Below the pieces are notes generated by a model. That model was not told the origin of the DNA. It ran no database searches and worked only from the letters and a program-made list of their open reading frames with translations. DNA of 63,280 nt, taken from assembly GCA_015522685.1 (NCBI GenBank), contig WALU01000018.1, positions 1-63,280 of the forward strand, in the 5' to 3' direction. Shown here piece by piece: positions 25,513 through 33,630 of the stretch; the first letter of the stretch is position 1, and every line of letters starts with the position of its first letter. Origin of the DNA: Thermoproteota archaeon (GTDB lineage Archaea; Korarchaeota; Korarchaeia; Korarchaeales; Korarchaeaceae). A program made the position numbers and the translations under genes.

Positions 25513-26290
25513 TTTTACTACCTTCTAACCTCTCAAAGATGAGTATTGCTGTGAAAGACACAATAATAAGCATTATACCACTCGTTATTGCCATTCCTAT
25601 ATTACCATAGGAGATGTTTAAGTAGAGAGTCACTGGCAGGATTTCGGTGTTCATATAACTTCCACCAGCAAGGATTAGAACTGATCCGAATGTGCCCACC
25701 GAACGAGCGAAGGCGATTATTGTCGAGGCAAAGAGGCCACTTCTAGCCATTGGGAGCGTTACTTTCCGGAAAGTCTCGAACTCGCCATAGCCAAGGCTTC
25801 GCGCGACGAGCTCGTAGCGCTTGCTAATACTCTCGAAGGCAGTATAAATGACCCTAGCGGTGTAGGGAAGAGCCGTAAAGAACTGAGCGACAATTATTCC
25901 GAGCTTTGTGAAGACGACATTGATTCCGAGGCTGTTCAGGGCTCCGCCAAAGGTAGTTCTTCCGAATAGAAGAAGCAGCGCTAAGCCGAGCACAAGCTCT
26001 GGGAAAGCCATGGGTAAATCAAGAATTGACTTGACAGCGCTTTTTCCATAGAAATCGAAGCGTGAGAGAGCATAGCCTATCGGAATCCCAAAAAGCATGA
26101 CTAAAAGTGTTGATATCGAGGCCGTTACGAGAGAGAGCTTGAGAGAGTAAGCCATCTCCTCAGATTTTATTGATTCTATTATCTCATTAGGTTTTGGAAT
26201 GAGGAAAAGCGTTGTTATAGCAGCGAAAAGGAAGAGCGCAAATAGAAGCGCGATAAAAATTGTAAAGAGACGGAAGCTCAGCCTTTCCAT
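25493..26290 (-). CDS. modB: Molybdate/tungstate ABC transporter permease
   Basis: A permease with six hydrophobic helices and the coupling loop SLGYGEFETFRKVTLPMARSGL. The segments ILDLPMAFPELVLGLALLLLFG and AFARSVGTFGSVLILAGGS are characteristic of ModB. I place the start at ATG 26290, after GGGGGTTCC, inside the 3' end of modA; a longer frame opens at 26314. The overlap with genes on both sides indicates translational coupling across the operon. Confidence 0.9.
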   Translation of the reverse strand: MERLSFRLFTIFIALLFALFLFAAITTLFLIPKPNEIIESIKSEEMAYSLKLSLVTASISTLLVMLFGIPIGYALSRFDFYGKSAVKSILDLPMAFPELVLGLALLLLFGRTTFGGALNSLGINVVFTKLGIIVAQFFTALPYTARVIYTAFESISKRYELVARSLGYGEFETFRKVTLPMARSGLFASTIIAFARSVGTFGSVLILAGGSYMNTEILPVTLYLNISYGNIGMAITSGIMLIIVSFTAILIFERLEGSKNVSVRG

Positions 26291-27114
26291 GGCTGGAACC
26301 CCCACTTCTTCCATATCTCAGTGTGATTGGCGATAAAGCTGTTGAATTCTTTGGCTGCTTTAATATGATCGTTATTCTTCGCACAAGATGTTACAGCCGT
26401 CGGAATGGTTTTTATGAGGTTCTGCTCTGGAGGAATCCGAATCACCTCAATTTTACCTTTTGACTGAGCCCATGTTGTCATGTCCTCCCAGATTATAGTG
26501 GCATCGGCCTGCCCAGTCACGATGTAAATAAGGAGTTGATTAACAGTTGGAGTAAATGTAACAACATTTTTGCTCACATTTTTCCAGAGGTCCTTCTTTT
26601 CAAGGATTTTCTTATCCACTTTACCAATAGCACAAGCCTTTGGATCACCGAGGACAACCCTAACGCTAGACTTCGCAAGATCCTGTAGAGAGCGTATATT
26701 CCCCGGGTTACTAGCTGGAACAGCTATTACTGGTATATGTTTGGTTACGTTAATTACAGTGCCTTTGAGAATATAACCCTTCTTCATTGCCTGCTGAGTA
26801 TAGTACCATGCGCCAGGGATGAAGACATCGCAGCCACAGGTCGTCTGGAGGACTCCAAAGATTTCACTGCTTCCACCATAATGTACCTCTATTCTCACTC
26901 CTGTCTTATTCTCGAAGAGCGAAATTAGATCATTCATCGGCTTCATCAGGCCAGCGCCAGAGCAGACGACAATTGATTGTTCAGTGGATGATCTCGAAGT
27001 TAAAGTTCCAGTGCTGATTGGTTTTTCCACACTTCTATGTCCTACTACGAATATTATACCAAGAAAAAAAGCAATTACTACTAAAACCAGCAGAAGCTTC
27101 CTTATAGAGAGCAT
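26278..27114 (-). CDS. modA: Molybdate/tungstate-binding protein (ModA-like)
   Basis: The binding protein of the second Mo/W transporter. A signal helix (LLLVLVVIAFFLGIIFVV) is followed by a Ser/Thr linker and a type II binding fold starting SIVVCSGAGLMKPM, with DVFIPGAWYYTQQAMKKG, LGDPKACAIGKV and QADATIIWEDM. The start at ATG 27114 follows GGAGGTGG by four bases; the open frame to 27162 is the operator sequence. It is only distantly related to WtpA upstream, so the two systems are not a simple recent duplication. Confidence 0.9.
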   Translation of the reverse strand: MLSIRKLLLVLVVIAFFLGIIFVVGHRSVEKPISTGTLTSRSSTEQSIVVCSGAGLMKPMNDLISLFENKTGVRIEVHYGGSSEIFGVLQTTCGCDVFIPGAWYYTQQAMKKGYILKGTVINVTKHIPVIAVPASNPGNIRSLQDLAKSSVRVVLGDPKACAIGKVDKKILEKKDLWKNVSKNVVTFTPTVNQLLIYIVTGQADATIIWEDMTTWAQSKGKIEVIRIPPEQNLIKTIPTAVTSCAKNNDHIKAAKEFNSFIANHTEIWKKWGFQPWKG

Positions 27115-27129
27115 TAGACCACCTCCTCG

Positions 27130-27149
27130 GTTATCCGATATCGGATAAC
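27130..27149. promoter_or_regulatory. Palindromic operator, copy 2 (modABCD)
   Basis: A perfect 20-base palindrome with half-site GTTATCCGAT, identical to the core of the copy at 22782-22803. It lies between the minus-strand TATA-like element (27163-27180) and the modA ribosome site, at the predicted transcription start. It is therefore a strong candidate for the binding site of the ModE-like regulator encoded 113 bases away. Confidence 0.85.
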
Positions 27150-27230
27150 TAATCATGCCCATTCCTATTATTTTAAAAACTTATGGTAATATCATCCATC
27201 CAAGTCAAGTAATGGTTCGAAATGCGATGA

Positions 27231-27240
27231 AATTTATATC
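27231..27240 (+). promoter_or_regulatory. TATA box of the ModE-like regulator gene
   Basis: AATTTATATC centred about 27 bases before the ATG at 27263, predicting a leaderless mRNA. The palindrome is not repeated here, so autoregulation is not evident. Confidence 0.5.
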
Positions 27241-27262
27241 TCTGATATTCCCTGAAGCTTGA

Positions 27263-28297
27263 ATGGATAATCACGAAGAACTGAGAGTAGAGATCGATAT
27301 AAAGCTCCTCAAGGGTAGTATGATAATACTGGATAAACAATCAGCCCACCTTCTTAGGGCAATATCAAGAACAGGTTCACTTCTTGCTGCATCTAAACTT
27401 CTAGGGATGCCCTATTCTAAAGTTTGGAGGATTGTAATGAATATTGAGAGGAAATTTGGTCATAAGATAATAGCCCCTAGGAGAGGAGGCAAGTTAGGAG
27501 GAGGGACAAAGTTAACTGAATCGGGGAAAAAACTTCTTAGCATATACTCAAGGCTGGAGGAAACATATGGGATAAGTAGAGGACCCCTAGGTGATGTAAC
27601 GAAGATAATAAGGCCTGATCTCGTTATAATGGGCAGTCATGACCTCCTAATTGAGAAGCTTGTATATCTTGTCAGGAAAAAGGAGGAGAGAGAGGTAGAA
27701 GTTCATTGGATAGGATCCTATGGTGGTCTGCTATCTCTCTCGCTGGGAGAGGCCGATATATCTGGAATCCATCTCATGGATCCTAAGACCTCCCAGTATA
27801 ATGTTCCAATAGTGAAGAACATGTTTCCCAAGGGAGTAGCCCTCTTCAGAGGATTTGATAGGGAGGTAGGGTGGGTTTCCAGGGGAAATTTTTCCCCAGA
27901 GCGTTTACTTGAAGGAAAGGCTAGATTGGCCAACAGAAATAAGGGATCTGGAACTAGAATACTCATAGATAAGATCTTGGCGGAGCTATCTGAAGGGAAA
28001 GAATTTAGGGAGATGATCAGAGGATATGATGTAGAATACTTTACACATACAGCCACATGCAAGGCTATTGCTGAGGGAAAAGCAGATGTAACAATATCTA
28101 TAAGGCCTGTAGCTGAGATATTTAATCTCAAGTTCAAGAGGATACTCTGGGAGAGCTATGATCTAGCTGCAAGAGAAGATATCATAAGCAAAGAAGCTGC
28201 TAGGCTTTTTCTGAGGATGTTATCTAGTGATAATCTCATAAAAATAGCTAGGAGGGGTTATAGAATACCTAAAAATGCTGGGGAACGTATAATATAA
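27263..28297 (+). CDS. ModE-like regulator: winged HTH fused to a periplasmic-binding-protein-type domain
   Basis: A 344-residue cytoplasmic protein. Residues about 10-100 are a ModE/LysR-type winged helix-turn-helix (LLRAISRTGSLLAASKLLGMPYSKVWRIV, then RRGGKLGGGTKLTESGKKLL). Residues about 115-335 resemble the molybdate-binding-protein-like domain seen in some archaeal and bacterial ModE relatives (LVIMGSHDLLIEKLV, GSYGGLLSLSLGEADISGIHLMD, RNKGSGTRILIDKIL, ADVTISIRP), not the small Mop/TOBE domains of E. coli ModE. It is divergent from modABCD. I infer that it senses molybdate or tungstate and binds the shared palindromes. Confidence 0.82.
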   Translation: MDNHEELRVEIDIKLLKGSMIILDKQSAHLLRAISRTGSLLAASKLLGMPYSKVWRIVMNIERKFGHKIIAPRRGGKLGGGTKLTESGKKLLSIYSRLEETYGISRGPLGDVTKIIRPDLVIMGSHDLLIEKLVYLVRKKEEREVEVHWIGSYGGLLSLSLGEADISGIHLMDPKTSQYNVPIVKNMFPKGVALFRGFDREVGWVSRGNFSPERLLEGKARLANRNKGSGTRILIDKILAELSEGKEFREMIRGYDVEYFTHTATCKAIAEGKADVTISIRPVAEIFNLKFKRILWESYDLAAREDIISKEAARLFLRMLSSDNLIKIARRGYRIPKNAGERII

Positions 28298-28478
28298 TTA
28301 GTGAGGGGGAGGAAAGGAAAATAGCATATTTTGTTAGTCAAGAGCCTCTATATTAATCTAAAATGAGTAGATAAGAGAGAAAAACATCTAATATACATAC
28401 TAGGCAAAGGAATGAAAGAAGACTGAACAACCAAAAAGAAAAAAGAGAAGAAGAGAAAAGGATGTAGAGCAGTTCAGT

Positions 28479-30080
28479 TTACATTGGTGGTACTTCCTCG
28501 TAGATTGTACGAGGATCTATTCCCTTGCTCTTATTGTATGCCCAGTATCCTACGAATATTAGTATCCCTATTGCCCACCAGACTGCATATGTTGCTGCTG
28601 TCAGCGGATCCATTGTTGATACAGCGTACCAGAATATGTAGCCCCACCATGCGAAAGCTATTATGCCTATTATCGTCAGTGCAGGAACAGAGCCCCACTT
28701 CCAGCGTAGTCCCTTCTCCCATATATCTGGACGCTTATACGGGAGTATAGCAGCAGTTAGACCGTCGAACAGGTACCTAAATATCGCGAAGATTGTCGTA
28801 CCAACTAGGGCTAAGAACCAGTTGTAAGCATTGGCGAAGACACCAATTAATCCTATGATCCATGTTACGAATAGGGCCCAGTGCGGTGAGTGGAACTTAT
28901 CGTTAACATCAGCTAGGAACTCTGGGAAGAATCTATCGAAGCTCCAAGCGAATATCTGCCTACTAGTGACCATTAGGAATGCAGGTATATCATTCATCAA
29001 CCAGAAAGCTCCAGTTACAGCGATTAAGACCATTATAGCCGTGTTAGGATAAGCTAAGATGGCGGCGAAGAACGGCAGGACAGGCGTTGGTGGAGAAGAT
29101 GTTCCCAAAGCTGCAGCAAGGGCGCTTGGTGCCTTATCTGCTGCGAATACATAGGCAGATACAAAGCTACCGTAGGAGTACCACACTCCAGCTGCATAAG
29201 CCCAGTAGTAGAACATTATGAATATTGGACCGAATATCATGGCTATCTTGAAGCTCCTAGATGGCTCCTTTATCTCGCCTCCGAAGAACGCAGGGGCAGT
29301 GAAACCTATGTATGCCCAAGTTGCAGGTATTGTATAGAGAATAGTACTGTTCATGTTAGAAGCGAATGCATACTTAGCTTTATCATAACCTGCGTTCAGA
29401 GCTACATTCCAGACCTTATTCCACGCTCCTGCTCCAAATATCTTTCCAAACTGAGCCATAGCTAAGCCAGGTGTAAGAGCTCCCCAAGCAAGGTATCCTA
29501 TTGTTATGAATCCAGTAATCAGCGGTATAATCACTATAACGTCCATGGTTATTGCCAAAGCCTTAGTTCCAAATAGCGCTATGATGATGAAGATCGTGAC
29601 TAGTATCATACCTATGATAACCTGTCCCCAGAAGGATTGCATCCATAATCCAAAGCTCATTGCACCTGCATCGCCGGCCATCACTCCGTAGATCCATAAG
29701 CTCATCCCCCAAAAGATGCTATCGAAGGCGCCTATTATACCAAAGGATATTGCTTCGGTGAACCAGAAGGACCATGAAGCTAAGAATCCCAGTAGAGGAT
29801 CCATAGCTCTAGTTATGTAGATGTAATCTCCACCTGCTCTAGGCATCATGATGGACATGAGAGCAAGAGATATGGCGAGGAGGACTGTAGGTATTCCAGC
29901 TATGAGAAATGCTGTTGGTATATCTGCTCCTGGGAACTTCACGGCATCCATGGTGCTGTGGAAGTTGATCCCACCACCTATGACGTGGCCTAAAACGAAG
30001 AACAGTGCAGCAGTAGGACCTATCTCCCTTACTAGACCGGATGCCCTTCTAACGAAGACTATCCCTCCTCCCTCAGACAT
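28479..30080 (-). CDS. APC-superfamily amino acid permease
   Basis: A membrane transporter of about 533 residues with around twelve hydrophobic helices. The first helix region GPTAALFFVLGHVIGGGIN has the glycine-rich helix-break pattern typical of APC amino-acid transporters, and PRAGGDYIYITRAM is the conserved loop after helix 2. GFTAPAFFGGEIKEPSRSFKIAMI matches the family EIKNP region. I choose ATG 30080 because GGAAGTGATC stands five bases upstream; the open frame extends to 30191. The substrate is unknown. An amino-acid/peptide-based metabolism would fit with the liv transporter at the left end. Confidence 0.85.
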   Translation of the reverse strand: MSEGGGIVFVRRASGLVREIGPTAALFFVLGHVIGGGINFHSTMDAVKFPGADIPTAFLIAGIPTVLLAISLALMSIMMPRAGGDYIYITRAMDPLLGFLASWSFWFTEAISFGIIGAFDSIFWGMSLWIYGVMAGDAGAMSFGLWMQSFWGQVIIGMILVTIFIIIALFGTKALAITMDVIVIIPLITGFITIGYLAWGALTPGLAMAQFGKIFGAGAWNKVWNVALNAGYDKAKYAFASNMNSTILYTIPATWAYIGFTAPAFFGGEIKEPSRSFKIAMIFGPIFIMFYYWAYAAGVWYSYGSFVSAYVFAADKAPSALAAALGTSSPPTPVLPFFAAILAYPNTAIMVLIAVTGAFWLMNDIPAFLMVTSRQIFAWSFDRFFPEFLADVNDKFHSPHWALFVTWIIGLIGVFANAYNWFLALVGTTIFAIFRYLFDGLTAAILPYKRPDIWEKGLRWKWGSVPALTIIGIIAFAWWGYIFWYAVSTMDPLTAATYAVWWAIGILIFVGYWAYNKSKGIDPRTIYEEVPPM

Positions 30081-30251
30081 GAGGATCACTTCCGGGATTA
30101 CTGAAATCCCTTTTCCCTCCCTCTTCGGGAACAATATAAGCTTTACTTGACAAGCATCAAAGAATGTTACTAAGAGAGAGTACATCCTCATGCATTGATA
30201 CTATCAGTACAATTTTTTATATAACATGCATCAAAAAGCTCAGGAGATATC

Positions 30252-31220
30252 ATGGTTAGGATATTCTTCTCAGCGGATGTCCATGGGAGCGAACTTGTCT
30301 GGAGGAAGTGGCTGAATACAACAGTCCAGCACAAGGCAGAGATACTACTCTTCTGTGGCGACCTAACAGGTAAACAGGTCATACCACTGGTAAAGAAGGG
30401 AGATAGCTTATGGATAGCGCACGTAGTTGGAAGGGATTGGGAGCTGCACAATGAAGAGGAGAAGAAGGACATGGCGAGGAGGATTAGAGAAATGGGTTAC
30501 TACCCAGTTGAAATGACACTAGAGGAAGTAAAGAAATATCAAGGAGATCCTAAGAAACTTGAAGGCCTGTTTAGGGAAGTAATGACTGCTAGGATAAGAG
30601 AATGGCTGAACATGGCCGTCGAGAAGCTACCTAAAGATGTAGAAATAGTTGTAATGCCCGGAAATGATGATGAGCTGTACATAGATCCAGTAATCCAGGA
30701 ATTTGCTAAGGAATATGAAAATATAACTTATCCTCTGGGCAAGGCTGTCGAATTTCGACATCTACCCGGTTTCCAGATGATAAGCATGGAATATGTGAAC
30801 CCAACACCATGGGACACACCTAGGGAAGATAGCGAGAAAGGATTGTGGAAGAGATTGGAGAAGTTGAGAGATCAAGTAATAGTCAGCTGGGGCCATGTAA
30901 TTTTGAACACACATGTTCCTCCCTACAATACTAGACTAGACTTGGCACCTAAACTTGACAAGAACCTGAGGCCCGTTACAGCAATGGGATCTCCTGTAAT
31001 GGTTCATGTTGGTTCGAAATCTGTGAGAAAATTCATCGAGAAGTACCAGCCTATGATAGGGCTGCATGGTCATATTCATGAGAGCTATGCCTCTGATAAG
31101 ATTAAGAATACGCCTGTCGTTAATCCAGGAAGTGAGTACATGTCTGGAGTCCTCAGAGGGTTTATAATAGATGTATCTCTAGATAAAGGACTGGAGCGCT
31201 TCTGGAAGATAGAGGGATGA
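30252..31220 (+). CDS. Calcineurin-like metallophosphoesterase
   Basis: A 322-residue cytoplasmic hydrolase with the metal-binding motifs of the family: D8-x-H10 (SADVHG), FCGDLTG, PGNDD in the middle, and GLHGHIHES followed by VNPGSEY near the end. An insert of about 100 residues lies between the second and third motifs. The substrate cannot be predicted. A TATA-like TTTTTTATATAAC occurs about 35 bases upstream of the ATG. Confidence 0.87.
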   Translation: MVRIFFSADVHGSELVWRKWLNTTVQHKAEILLFCGDLTGKQVIPLVKKGDSLWIAHVVGRDWELHNEEEKKDMARRIREMGYYPVEMTLEEVKKYQGDPKKLEGLFREVMTARIREWLNMAVEKLPKDVEIVVMPGNDDELYIDPVIQEFAKEYENITYPLGKAVEFRHLPGFQMISMEYVNPTPWDTPREDSEKGLWKRLEKLRDQVIVSWGHVILNTHVPPYNTRLDLAPKLDKNLRPVTAMGSPVMVHVGSKSVRKFIEKYQPMIGLHGHIHESYASDKIKNTPVVNPGSEYMSGVLRGFIIDVSLDKGLERFWKIEG

Positions 31221-31270
31221 GAATAAGAGGTTAATCGGATCATTTAGAGGCCTTATGGAGGCTAGAAGCC

Positions 31271-31597
31271 TTGACAGATATTGATGAAGGTAGATCCAGG
31301 GATGCCTTTGAATACTTCGAAGCCCGCTTAAGCGCCTTCAAGGATAGAATCGATGTTAGATATTTGGGAGAAAAAAAAGGAAAGCTTTACGTAGAGGTAA
31401 CCTATCCATTTGATCTTGAAACTATAATCAGAGGCATAACAGGCTATGCCGTGTACGATGCGTTAAGCCTATTCAAAGTAGTGATAAAGCCTATATTTAG
31501 GGTCAAGGATCGAGATGAAGAGGAGCTTCAAGAGATCATCCCTAATGGTATAGCTGGATGGGTAATCAAAAAAGTCAGGAAGAAAAAGAAGGATTAG
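31271..31597 (+). CDS. Hypothetical protein, 108 residues
   Basis: A small soluble protein, acidic at the N-terminus and ending in a Lys/Arg-rich tail (VIKKVRKKKKD). Start is TTG, with GGAGG about eleven bases upstream. The predicted alternation (VRYLGEKKGKLYVEVTYPF, then a helix) suggests an alpha/beta fold. I do not recognise a family. It follows the phosphoesterase by 50 bases and may be co-transcribed with it. Confidence 0.55.
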   Translation: MTDIDEGRSRDAFEYFEARLSAFKDRIDVRYLGEKKGKLYVEVTYPFDLETIIRGITGYAVYDALSLFKVVIKPIFRVKDRDEEELQEIIPNGIAGWVIKKVRKKKKD

Positions 31598-31641
31598 CCT
31601 TAGATCAAAATGCAATTTGATTCAATTTCATAACAATGAGA

Positions 31642-32277
31642 TCATATCTCTGCCGGGATCACCTCATAAGTACTTCTCATAAATCCCGGTTTCTTCCTAA
31701 CTTCTATATACTTATAATCGCTATGAAAGAAGCTCATCCCTAGTTTTTTCCTTTTAACTCCTCTCTTCTTAACCTCTGTAGCGAGAACTCCAAGCAGATC
31801 GTCAATAACTCGCTTTAATTTGACTTTATCCTCTATCCCCATAGTTAGCATACTCTCTTTTATGCGTGATCTGGTGAAGTAATCAATTACTAGGAAGGTG
31901 ATTGGTATTATCGTAACCATGGTCCATATGACTATCCTGTTTGAAGCTAAGCTTATCAGAAACGGATCCTGATTCATTACTGCTGCCACGGCAATGACAC
32001 CATAACCTAACACAGAAAGAATAGCCCCGCTTCTGAGGTAAGCTCCTAACAGAGTATATTTCCTCACCTCTCTAGATCTAGCTAGCTTTGTGGATAATTG
32101 AAATATCTCCTTTCTAATCTTCTTCCACATTTTCTTCGTCTCTGATATGCCAGATCTTTCTATCTCTTGATCAATCTTCTCTGGAGTCACGAAGATTCCG
32201 TTCCTTATCTCATCTAAATATACTATTGCTCTAACTAAAGGGAGTAATTTCTTGGCCTCTGATCTCCTGCCTAGCAA
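31642..32277 (-). CDS. Hypothetical membrane protein, 211 residues
   Basis: Two hydrophobic helices in the middle (about residues 78-98 and 108-130) separate a charged helical N-terminal part from a basic C-terminal cytoplasmic domain. The start appears to be TTG at 32277. No family is recognised. It is convergent with the upstream hypothetical gene and stands alone on the minus strand. Confidence 0.55.
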   Translation of the reverse strand: MLGRRSEAKKLLPLVRAIVYLDEIRNGIFVTPEKIDQEIERSGISETKKMWKKIRKEIFQLSTKLARSREVRKYTLLGAYLRSGAILSVLGYGVIAVAAVMNQDPFLISLASNRIVIWTMVTIIPITFLVIDYFTRSRIKESMLTMGIEDKVKLKRVIDDLLGVLATEVKKRGVKRKKLGMSFFHSDYKYIEVRKKPGFMRSTYEVIPAEI

Positions 32278-32504
32278 TGTATGTTACACCTAAGGTACTA
32301 ACTCAAAGTAAGACTTAAAGAATATAGAAATTCACATGGTTTATACTTACATGCAACCTAGGATAGAGTTAATGTTTTTGGCTAGATATTACTGCTGAAT
32401 CTTATATTTAATTAAAGAAATATCCCTTATTTTTCGATCACTAACATATCGCTATATTTTTAAAGTATCTTCTAGACAAAGAGTAATTAACCTCAGAGGC
32501 GTTA

Positions 32505-33347
32505 ATGATGGGTTCTGGAGAGGGTATTCACTTTGTTGAAATGAATCCTGCCGAATTCGTTAAAGAGTGTATAGATATAGTGAAGGAGGCTCAAGAAAAA
32601 GGCATAATGATGAGAATTTTAGGAGCTATGGCCGTATATATATATACTGAGGGATGCGAAAGATGCAGGGAGATCCACAAGACTAGGTTCGGTGAAGGAA
32701 CGCCAATGTTCACCGATTTAGATGTAATGGCATACAAAAAGCAGAGTAAAGATCTAAAAAAGTTCTTCGAGAATAATCTAAAATTTATAGCAGATAGAAG
32801 AGTTAATGCATTCTTCGGGGGCAAGAGACTAATATACTATCATCCTCAAGGTAAATATCACGTGGACGTCTTCTTTGATAAGCTGGAGTTCAGTCATGAT
32901 GTACCATTCGGGAAAAAGCCTGGAGAAGGAAGACTTGAGCTCAGCTTTCCAGCCATATCTCCAACTGATGTCGTTTTAGAGAAGCTCCAGATACATGAGA
33001 TAAACCCAAAGGATCTGGTTGACCTTATAGTCTTATCCATAAGCCATGAGCTGACTGATGAGGAAGGCGAGGGGAAAATAAATGCTAAATATATAGCTAA
33101 GCTATTAGCCGATGATTGGGGCTTCTGGTATGATGCAGTGAGCAATTTAAATAAGGTGAAGAGCTACGCAGATCAAATGGTGAAGGAAGGCAGACTTACG
33201 AAAGAAGAAAGGGATAAAGTATATCAGCAGGTTGATGAGCTCCTTAAGGTCATAGAGAAAGAACCTAAAATGAAGAATTGGCAGAAAAGGGCTAAAAAGG
33301 GGACGAAGAAACCATGGTGGAGAGGAGTGGAGGAAGTAGTAAGGTAG
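32505..33347 (+). CDS. Nucleotidyltransferase-superfamily-like hypothetical protein
   Basis: A 280-residue soluble protein. Residues about 36-80 (MRILGAMAVYIY, then FTDLDVMAY) have the G-(A/S)-x-A helix followed by DxD arrangement of AbiEii/DUF1814-type nucleotidyltransferases. VDVFFDKLEFSHDVPF and ISPTDVVLEKLQIHEINPKDLVDLI also match that pattern, the last including the lysine of the family K-x-x-D region. Its partner, if it is part of a toxin-antitoxin or defence pair, is not visible. The C-terminal tail is rich in Lys and Trp. The substrate is unknown. Confidence 0.6.
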   Translation: MMGSGEGIHFVEMNPAEFVKECIDIVKEAQEKGIMMRILGAMAVYIYTEGCERCREIHKTRFGEGTPMFTDLDVMAYKKQSKDLKKFFENNLKFIADRRVNAFFGGKRLIYYHPQGKYHVDVFFDKLEFSHDVPFGKKPGEGRLELSFPAISPTDVVLEKLQIHEINPKDLVDLIVLSISHELTDEEGEGKINAKYIAKLLADDWGFWYDAVSNLNKVKSYADQMVKEGRLTKEERDKVYQQVDELLKVIEKEPKMKNWQKRAKKGTKKPWWRGVEEVVR

Positions 33348-33371
33348 AGGGGATGAGAAGATCTTAGTCAT

Positions 33372-33391
33372 TTCCTAGCATATGCTAGGAA
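33372..33391. promoter_or_regulatory. Perfect 20-base palindrome upstream of the molybdoenzyme operon
   Basis: Half-site TTCCTAGCAT followed by its exact complement, with no central spacer. It lies four bases left of a second, longer palindrome. It may be an operator or, as RNA, a hairpin at the end of the upstream transcript. Confidence 0.65.
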
Positions 33392-33394
33392 TCT

Positions 33395-33420
33395 CTAAGT
33401 AAGCATGCATGCTTACTTAG
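33395..33420. promoter_or_regulatory. Perfect 26-base palindrome upstream of the molybdoenzyme operon
   Basis: Half-site CTAAGTAAGCATG followed by its exact complement. A short spacer and a T-run (GTTTTTTAA) follow, so a terminator hairpin for the gene ending at 33347 is one reading. The other is a regulatory site for the reductase genes that start 211 bases downstream. It shares no sequence with the Mo/W transporter operator. Confidence 0.7.
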
Positions 33421-33630
33421 TAAAGTTTTTTAATTGTCACTGTTATAACCATTATTGATGAGTTAGCATAACTTTTTATCAAGAATATAATAATAAAAGA
33501 TCTAGTGGATAATATCAGTTACTGATAAATACCAATATATTACCTTGGTTTACAGTAAGCTTTTTATCTTAACATCCCAGCTTAAAAAGGGAATAAGGAG
33601 ATTCCCTTACATATGAACAGATAAAAGGGT

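Noticed and set aside
28484..30150. Several plus-strand frames within the amino-acid permease gene
   Set aside because: They are mirror frames of a hydrophobic coding region without start signals.
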